This document shows positions 58,700 through 64,000 of a stretch of DNA of 64,000 nt, one piece after another. The position numbers and the translations under genes are program-made. The notes below the pieces were generated by a model, which saw only the letters and a program-made list of their open reading frames with translations, was not told the origin of the DNA and made no database searches. The stretch is from assembly GCA_026014615.1 (NCBI GenBank), contig JAOZHZ010000004.1:124001-188000 (forward strand). Direction: 5' to 3'. Each line of letters opens with the position of its first letter. Position 1 is the first letter of the stretch. The DNA is from Candidatus Bathyarchaeota archaeon. GTDB lineage: Archaea > Thermoproteota > Bathyarchaeia > Bathyarchaeales > Bathycorpusculaceae.

Positions 58700-60061
58700 T
58701 TATGTCATGAACCGTTTAACCGTTTCATACAGCACACTAACTCCAAACACTAAATTCTCCACCGCAATCCGCTCGTCAATGCCGTGTTCCCGTCGCGTTG
58801 CCTTTTCGCCGTACACTGTTTCGCTGCGTAGCGGATGAAAACCGTAGCAGACAGAGCCCATTCGGCGGAAGAAACGGCTGTCCGTGCCCCCTGGCATAAG
58901 CAGAGGCACCACCCCGCAGCCGGGCTCAACATCATGCAAAACGTCTGTTATCGTGCGGTAAAGCGGTGTATCAGCTGGTGATTCGGAAGGTTCCTGAATT
59001 TGAATAACCTCAAACGAAAGCTTATCCAAACCCGCGCCATTCAGCAGAGACTTGGCAAATTCCAATGCTTCGGCGGTGGATTGACCGGGCAGAACGCGGC
59101 AGTCAAAAACCGCTTCGCATTCGGAGGGGATAATGTTCTCTTTTACGCCGCCGTGAATTATGGTTGGGGTGATGGTCATGCGTATGCGTGGGCGAATTTC
59201 GTCGGCTATGTCAGGCGCAACTTTGTCTAACTCGGCTAAAACTGGGTCACTCTGTTCAGGATTTGTCAACAGCCGTGCAATAAATGGCTGCAAGCTTGCA
59301 TCCTCTTGTCCGATTTCGGTTAAGAACTGTTCTACCGCAGGCACAAACCGCACTGCTCCACGGTAATTGCCCAAGCAGTCAACGACTTTGTTCATGCGCA
59401 TGATGGCGTTGTCAGCTGCAGAAGGCACTGAACCGTGACCAGGAATGCCCCCCGCGCGAACCCTAAACCACACCAGCCCCTTCTCAGCAACATTAATCGT
59501 AAACAAATTCTTGCCCCGCAGCGGCATCGACGAACCGCCCCCCTCATTCAAAACGTACTCTGCAAAAACCTTCTCAGGGTAATTTCGGCAAAGAAAGTCT
59601 GCGCCGCCGACGCCACCCATTTCTTCATCAGCGGTAGCCGCCAAAAGCACATCCCCCTTCAACTTAACACCGTTACGCTTCAGCAGCTTAAGCGTTAGAA
59701 CTTCTATGGCAGTCATGCCTTTCATGTCCAACGTGCCGCGTCCCCAAACAAACCCATCCTTAAAGGCGCCAGAGAACGGGGGCACGCTCCATTCTGCGGG
59801 GTTCGCCGCGACCACATCAAGATGTGAAAGCAGCATCAGTCGGGGTTTTTCGCCTGTGCCTTTTAGTCGGGTGACTAGGCTGCCTCTTTGGGGGGCAGAT
59901 TCGAAGATTTCACATTGAAAACCTTCTTCGGCGAGGTTTTGGGCGAGGAAGTTTGCGGCGGTTGTTTCGTTTCCAGGTGGGTTTGTGGTGTCAAATTGGA
60001 TGAGTTTGCTTAAAAGGTCTGTGACTTCGTTTTTGATCTCTTGTTGTGTTTGGATGGTCAT
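58700..60061 (-). CDS. M20-family metallopeptidase (ArgE/DapE/ACY1 type)
   Basis: 453 aa. Zinc ligands are in LMLLSHLDVVAANP (His), WGRGTLDMKGM (bridging Asp), TADEEMGGVGG (catalytic Glu then Glu ligand), EGGGSS and the C-terminal LMPGGTDSRFFRR. A lid domain (about 200-320) with GIPGHGSVPS is present. Members hydrolyse N-acyl amino acids or dipeptides; the exact substrate cannot be told. Cytoplasmic; single gene, divergent from the Lrp-type regulator. Confidence 0.9.
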   Translation of the reverse strand: MTIQTQQEIKNEVTDLLSKLIQFDTTNPPGNETTAANFLAQNLAEEGFQCEIFESAPQRGSLVTRLKGTGEKPRLMLLSHLDVVAANPAEWSVPPFSGAFKDGFVWGRGTLDMKGMTAIEVLTLKLLKRNGVKLKGDVLLAATADEEMGGVGGADFLCRNYPEKVFAEYVLNEGGGSSMPLRGKNLFTINVAEKGLVWFRVRAGGIPGHGSVPSAADNAIMRMNKVVDCLGNYRGAVRFVPAVEQFLTEIGQEDASLQPFIARLLTNPEQSDPVLAELDKVAPDIADEIRPRIRMTITPTIIHGGVKENIIPSECEAVFDCRVLPGQSTAEALEFAKSLLNGAGLDKLSFEVIQIQEPSESPADTPLYRTITDVLHDVEPGCGVVPLLMPGGTDSRFFRRMGSVCYGFHPLRSETVYGEKATRREHGIDERIAVENLVFGVSVLYETVKRFMT

Positions 60062-60189
60062 TTTTTGGGGCTCCTGCGGGTTTTAGAAGTGTGTTGTTTT
60101 TCTTAAGGCTTTTTTTCTTTCAGTTTTATTCGGGTTTTTTCAAATTTAGCGGTAATTAAGTATCGAATTGATTTTGTCTGACAATGAAG

Positions 60190-60199
60190 TTTATATATG
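60190..60199 (+). promoter_or_regulatory. TATA box of Lrp/AsnC gene
   Basis: tttatatatg predicts transcription from about 60220. That rules out the track start at 60201 and supports ATG 60252. Confidence 0.55.
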
Positions 60200-60251
60200 A
60201 ATGTCGAAATGCATATGGATTCGGAATAAAACTGGAATCAGGCAGATTGAA

Positions 60252-60761
60252 ATGAAAGAACTGAAACCATTGGATTATCAATTGCTCTTTGAGCTTATGA
60301 AAGATTCTCATCGAAGTGACAGGCAACTTGCGAAGGCACTGGGAATTTCTCAGCCAACCGTTACCCGCAGAAGAGCCATGCTTGAAGACAGCACCATCGA
60401 AGGGTACACTGTTATCCCGAAGTTTGGTCAAATCGGTTTTGAGCTCGCCGCGTTCACGTTCATGAAGACTCAACTTAATCATAAGAAGGGCAAAGAGAAA
60501 GAAGACGCATTTACTAAACTGAAAGAATGGTACTTGAAGCAACCCAACGTTGTCGCCGTTTTAGATGGTCAAGGTATGGGTTGGGACGCAGTTTGTGTTT
60601 CACTTCACGAAAACTACACCGGTTACGCAGAGTTTTTGCGGGCACAGCAATCAGACCTCTCGGACATGATTGTGGAAACACAGAGCTTCCAAGCTGACCT
60701 CAAACCAGGCGTACTGATCAAACCATTCCACCTCAAGTACCTCGCAAAGCCAAACAAGTAA
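60252..60761 (+). CDS. Lrp/AsnC-family transcriptional regulator
   Basis: About 169 aa from ATG 60252 (MKELKPLDYQLL). The N-terminal helix-turn-helix (about 5-55) is LLFELMKDSHRSDRQLAKAL and ISQPTVTRRRAML. The remainder is a longer than usual effector part with FTFMKTQLNHKKG and GMGWDAVCVSLHENY; it is only partly like a RAM domain. Divergent from the M20 peptidase, whose expression it may control. Confidence 0.85.
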   Translation: MKELKPLDYQLLFELMKDSHRSDRQLAKALGISQPTVTRRRAMLEDSTIEGYTVIPKFGQIGFELAAFTFMKTQLNHKKGKEKEDAFTKLKEWYLKQPNVVAVLDGQGMGWDAVCVSLHENYTGYAEFLRAQQSDLSDMIVETQSFQADLKPGVLIKPFHLKYLAKPNK

Positions 60762-60791
60762 CCGCCCATTTTTCGGGCTTAAGGTGTCCAG

Positions 60792-61025
60792 TTAAGTGCC
60801 TTCGGGTTTCTGTTGGGCGCTTTGCTTTTTCCATTTTTCCTGAAGCACAGTAGCCATTTTCCCGTCCTCCAGAATTACTGGTCCACGGTAACCGCAGTTG
60901 TGACATTGCCAAAGCGACCAAAACTGAGGCATACCTTGCGCCCAATAAACATTAGTTGAGCCACATTTTGGGCAAAACTTCACCGAATACGGCTTCTTCT
61001 TGTCGGGTTTGTCATCGTTTTTCAT
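60792..61025 (-). CDS. Zinc-ribbon protein
   Basis: About 77 aa from ATG 61025 (MKNDDKPDKKKPYSVKF), with aaggaaag about 8 nt upstream; the track start adds 25 residues. A treble-type ribbon is formed by CPKCGSTNVYW and CHNCGYRGPV, two CxxC pairs 27 residues apart. A conserved-looking C-terminal helix (LQEKWKKQS) follows. The function of such short archaeal ribbons is unknown. Convergent with the Lrp-type gene. Confidence 0.78.
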   Translation of the reverse strand: MKNDDKPDKKKPYSVKFCPKCGSTNVYWAQGMPQFWSLWQCHNCGYRGPVILEDGKMATVLQEKWKKQSAQQKPEGT

Positions 61026-61169
61026 GACGCTACTTTCCTTTTCGGTAAACGAAGGCATCTTTGGACGTTCAAGTTTCTTCGTGCTGAACGTCTGTGCCAA
61101 AAGTAGCCTTCATGTTGTAATAGTCGATTGTGCTTTTAAGGGTTAGTACGGAGTGCTCTGTGGCTAAAA

Positions 61170-61298
61170 ACGTCTACCCCCTATGTTTTTGAAACACCTG
61201 TTTTGGGCTGCTTTTCCAATTCAGCACCTGAAACGGGTTTAACCCGCGGCTGGAAAAGGCTAGAAATGGCGGGAAAAGGGTAAAAATGGCGCGAAAGG
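61170..61298 (+). repeat. Dispersed 10-bp-periodic element, copy 2
   Basis: CGTCTACCC edge, CTGTTTTGGGCTG, CCAATTCAGC, the 27-bp block starting GGGTTTAACCCGCGG, then units GGCTGGAAAA, GGCTAGAAAT, GGCGGGAAAA, GGGTAAAAAT, GGCGCGAAAG. The order and spacing match the inverted copy at 36267-36393. ctttttcca-type and tggaaaag arms around the palindrome could pair in RNA (8 bp in this copy). It lies between the zinc-ribbon and small membrane-protein genes; the rest of this 370-bp gap shows nothing I recognise. Confidence 0.75.
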
Positions 61299-61393
61299 TC
61301 AACTTCACATAGCCTCTGTGGTTTTCTGTATCGAAACAACATTACGCCTGATAGACAAAAATAATTAAGAATGCTTCACTTATTTTTTAATTG

Positions 61394-61762
61394 ATGACTT
61401 CTAAAAAGGCTGCCTCAGTTGAAAAGCCGTTTGGCGTGCGTCTGATAACAGTTTGGTTAGCAGTAAACATAGTCATGATGACGTACATGATTTTAACCCA
61501 TCAAGAACTAAACGCCCTCATCGAAATACTGCTGTGGATACCCTCAGCAGCGGGTTTATGGCTGATGAAGAAGTGGGGTGCAGCGGTAACCGTAACCACG
61601 CTTGGCATAACTTTGGGAATCAGCCTAAGCGAACTACTCTTAACCTACAACTCTGCAGCACCCGTCTTGACGTTTGTGCCCATCAACGCCCTCCGCGTAA
61701 CCCTAAACGCAGCCGCAATCATCTACCTTTTCCAAGCCATATTCGCAGGAAAATTTGAATAA
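61394..61762 (+). CDS. Small membrane protein (122 aa)
   Basis: 122 aa from ATG 61394 (TTG 61391 directly before). Four hydrophobic segments are predicted (about 15-33, 38-55, 60-82, 90-117). No cysteines or motif I recognise. An A/T-rich tattttttaattg run just upstream (61380) is close enough that the mRNA probably has almost no leader. Function unknown. The dispersed element copy 2 ends about 95 bp upstream. Confidence 0.7.
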   Translation: MTSKKAASVEKPFGVRLITVWLAVNIVMMTYMILTHQELNALIEILLWIPSAAGLWLMKKWGAAVTVTTLGITLGISLSELLLTYNSAAPVLTFVPINALRVTLNAAAIIYLFQAIFAGKFE

Positions 61763-61781
61763 AAGTATCATAACTTTTGCG

Positions 61782-63806
61782 TCATTGAATTAGTCGGGAG
61801 TGGTGCCGTTTTGAGTTACGTTTACTACCGAGCACCATAAATGCCAAGACCGCCGCAATAGCAGCCGCCCCAACTATAATGTAGATGGATCCTGACTGCA
61901 GCGTGGGTTGAGGTTGCGCCTCTCCTGTAGGTTCAGCTGTTGCATGGATAGATGCGGGCGTTGGGCTTGCTGATGGGGCAGGCTCCAAAGTTGGGTTTGA
62001 TGTTGACGTATGAGTTGGGCTTGGGCTTTGAGAGGGCTCAGCGGCGGGTTTCACGTTGAATTGAATTGTGTTTGAAGCGCCAACAAGTCCCAGTTCATCC
62101 TGCGCGTAAAGTGTCAAAGTGTGTGTTCCTGAAGCTAAGCCTGCCAGAGTTGTGGTTGGGTTGAAGGTCTGGTTTGTTTGTCCATCTATGCTGTAGGTTA
62201 CCAAGGCAACGGGTTTGTTAGCTGTGAAATTCAAAGGTATACCATCCGATTCAAATGTGCTTTTATCCTGTAAGCTAAGCGTAACAACTACTGGGACCGT
62301 GTCCACTACGAAGTTCTCAAAGTGAACTGTCTCTGACCGCCCGTTGTTGTAGTCTACGTCTGCAGCGTAAAGGGTCATGTTATGGCGTCCATCAGGTAAG
62401 TCAGTGATTGTGGTGTTTCCTGTGATGGTAACGTTTCTGCCGTTGTCAATTTGGTACCCCATCCAGATAGCAGGCTTGTTTATAGTGAAAACTAAGGGAA
62501 TGCTGCTGTTTGTGTAGATTTTGTTTTCAGGCGACAAAACCGCGATTACAGGGGGGGACGTGGTGTCCTCAACGTCCCGAAGGGTGACCCGAATTAGCTG
62601 CGCGTCCAGACCCGTCAGAAATTGCCCGTAGCTTTGCTGGGTGCTTCCCATCAAGAACTGGTTAGGGTTCGGCTCGATAATGCAGTAGGCGCGGGTAAAC
62701 TGGAGGTTATCTTCGGATAGGCTGTCGTAGTTTCGGCTCCACAAAACATCGCCATCTGAGTCAGTTACGATTAAGCACGCACGGTCGCCGCACATCGCAT
62801 AACCACCTTCGCTTGTTTGAGCAAGGGAGTACACGCCGAGGATACCGCCGTAGTCTCTTTCCCACTGCAGATTCCCAGATGGATCGGTTTTGACCAGCCA
62901 AGGCGAAGAAGAATTAAAACCGCTCGTCACTATGCACCCTGCTAAAGCATAGCCGCCGTCAACTGTTTGAATCATCGACTCCACGTGTGCTTCTGTCCTT
63001 GACCCAGCGTATGTTTTGTTCCACTTTACCTGACCAGTTGAGTCAATCTTAACGAGCCCAAAAGCGTTAGGTTGCTCCGTGGCTAACACGTATCCGCCGT
63101 CATCCGCGGGGGTTACGGATTTGACACTCTGACCAGAATAGGTGGCGTTCCACTGCAGGTTGCCATCAGAGTCAGTTTTGACTACCCAAGCGCTTTGCGA
63201 GGGCACATCCGAATTGGTGTAGCCAGCCAAAAGGTAGCCTCCATCGTCTGCCAAGACAATGGCATTTGTCCCATCATCCTCAGCGCCACCGAACGTTGCT
63301 TGCCAGAGCAAACTGCCATTACAGTCGGTTTTCACCAAGTACGCATCCGAACCCCCAGCGCCACACGACTCAGTGTACCCCGCCAAAACAAAGCTACCAT
63401 CACTGGCTACCACAACGCCTTTTGCGGCGTCGTTTTGGGTTCCGCCGTAAGTTTTTCGCCACTCTACTGAATCCATGTAATGATCACCCATCCCTGGAAA
63501 GACATTTAGCCGCAGAACGGTTTTGACCAGCCACATGTCGGAGCCGCCCGCGCCCGAAGATTTTGTGTACCCCGCTAGCACCGTGGAGTTTTCAAAGTTT
63601 GCAATGGAGTAAATTACGTCGTCTTTTTCCAAGCCGCCTTCTGACCCGCTACTTAAGTTCAATGTTCCAGATGACTGCGGCTTGTACTCGGCTTTAGCGG
63701 GTAAAGCGCCAAACAGAACAAAGACTAAAAGCATCAGCGTCAAGCTGGCAAAAACTACACGTTTTGTAACGGCGCGTTTATGTAGGGAGGGATTTCGCGT
63801 ATTCAC
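61782..63806 (-). CDS. Propeller surface protein with two Ig-like domains
   Basis: 674 aa. A signal peptide (about 13-40, ending ALPAKAEY) is followed by seven propeller repeats (about 60-405) of the DGGYxLAGYT, SDxWLVKTDxxGN, LQWxxTYGG type, as in the 3.4-kb gene; the first has an insertion (VLRLNVFPGMGDH). Two Ig-like beta-sandwich domains follow (about 410-500 and 505-590), each with a YxIDGxxN strand and an LxxGxHxLTLYAxD strand. A Pro/Ser/Thr linker, a hydrophobic segment (IYIIVGAAAIAAVLAFMVLG) and a basic tail end the protein; there is no PEF motif. Anchored cell-surface protein of unknown ligand. Confidence 0.87.
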   Translation of the reverse strand: MNTRNPSLHKRAVTKRVVFASLTLMLLVFVLFGALPAKAEYKPQSSGTLNLSSGSEGGLEKDDVIYSIANFENSTVLAGYTKSSGAGGSDMWLVKTVLRLNVFPGMGDHYMDSVEWRKTYGGTQNDAAKGVVVASDGSFVLAGYTESCGAGGSDAYLVKTDCNGSLLWQATFGGAEDDGTNAIVLADDGGYLLAGYTNSDVPSQSAWVVKTDSDGNLQWNATYSGQSVKSVTPADDGGYVLATEQPNAFGLVKIDSTGQVKWNKTYAGSRTEAHVESMIQTVDGGYALAGCIVTSGFNSSSPWLVKTDPSGNLQWERDYGGILGVYSLAQTSEGGYAMCGDRACLIVTDSDGDVLWSRNYDSLSEDNLQFTRAYCIIEPNPNQFLMGSTQQSYGQFLTGLDAQLIRVTLRDVEDTTSPPVIAVLSPENKIYTNSSIPLVFTINKPAIWMGYQIDNGRNVTITGNTTITDLPDGRHNMTLYAADVDYNNGRSETVHFENFVVDTVPVVVTLSLQDKSTFESDGIPLNFTANKPVALVTYSIDGQTNQTFNPTTTLAGLASGTHTLTLYAQDELGLVGASNTIQFNVKPAAEPSQSPSPTHTSTSNPTLEPAPSASPTPASIHATAEPTGEAQPQPTLQSGSIYIIVGAAAIAAVLAFMVLGSKRNSKRHHSRLIQ

Positions 63807-63944
63807 TTGCTACACCAGTTAATACTTTTGTGAGGTGCCTTTTAATTCTCCCTGAGGAACAGCACCGTTCCCCAAAAAGAACATAGCTAACTCTTCGCGA
63901 GTTTGCCTAAGCTTTTTATCTTCTTTGTGTCTGTGACTCTAACT

Positions 63945-64000
63945 GTGGGTGATTATTCCTTGGAATCGGAATTGCTAACGAAACTTGCGGATAAATCCAT
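63945..64000 (+). CDS. Start of a gene cut by the window edge
   Basis: GTG 63945 opens GDYSLESELLTKLADKS and runs off the window. A TATA-like ctttttatc at 63912-63920 is centred about 29 bp upstream, giving the leaderless layout seen for other genes here. Too short to identify. Confidence 0.45.
   Translation, partial: MGDYSLESELLTKLADKS

Noticed and set aside
61170-61298. Replication-origin (ORB) cluster
   Set aside because: The repeats do not look like known origin-recognition boxes and no Orc1/Cdc6 gene is in the window.

Overview
The window looks like a chromosomal segment from an uncultured archaeon of the TACK/Thermoproteota side, most likely a Bathyarchaeota-type genome. Archaeal markers seen directly are ribosomal protein L14e beside a Cbf5-type pseudouridine synthase, MptA-type GTP cyclohydrolase, two beta-RFAP-synthase-like GHMP proteins, Dph6, a stand-alone GMP synthase amidotransferase subunit, an intron-containing tRNA-Ser with an encoded CCA, many TATA boxes placed so that transcripts are leaderless or nearly so, and frequent GTG/TTG starts. 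The phylum call is inference from gene content; no rRNA is present.

Layout. 1-12.3 kb: a reverse-strand array of seven secreted surface proteins, six NosD-type right-handed beta-helix proteins and one seven-bladed propeller. Most end in a Pro/Ser/Thr linker, a (I/V/S)PEFP-like tripartite sorting signal, a membrane segment and basic residues. They form two transcription units. Each is preceded by the same element, a TTGACCAA half-site and a TGGTCAA-N6-TTGACCA inverted repeat that begin exactly 33 bp apart. 12.5-18.6 kb: a DUF364 protein, a B12-binding radical SAM protein and an ABC exporter of the MacB/FtsX type. 18.6-22.4 kb: an unusual cluster of a ferredoxin and a CbiZ-like amidohydrolase (overlapping genes) flanked by two paralogous predicted barrel proteins with a Cys-rich FCxCPRC motif.

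22.5-35.8 kb is mixed metabolism: amidohydrolase, glycosyltransferase, a large PQQ-type propeller surface protein, SerA, fused trehalose-phosphate synthase/phosphatase, Dph6, GuaA amidotransferase subunit, a methyltransferase behind paired AAACGTTT sites, and a small nuclease-like protein. 35.9-46 kb holds small regulators, a frameshifted DUF1638 gene, a four-CBS protein, a ZnuABC-type metal importer divergent from NikR, and several membrane or hypothetical proteins. 44.5-50.1 kb is a pterin/methanopterin block (mptA, ptpS/queD, folB, folK, two beta-RFAP-synthase paralogues, DUF1464) downstream of tRNA-Ser(GGA). 50.2-53.4 kb carries a creatininase-family enzyme and a translation block (L14e, Cbf5, methyltransferase). 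53.6-64 kb has a giant MMPL/RND protein with internally repeated extracytoplasmic region divergent from an HTH_10 regulator, an M20 peptidase, an Lrp/AsnC regulator, small proteins and another propeller surface protein.

The least expected item is a ~125-bp non-coding element present twice in opposite orientation (36.27-36.39 and 61.17-61.30 kb): a GGGTTTAACCC palindrome followed by about five units of a 10-bp repeat (GGCNNGAAAA). It matches no element type I know.
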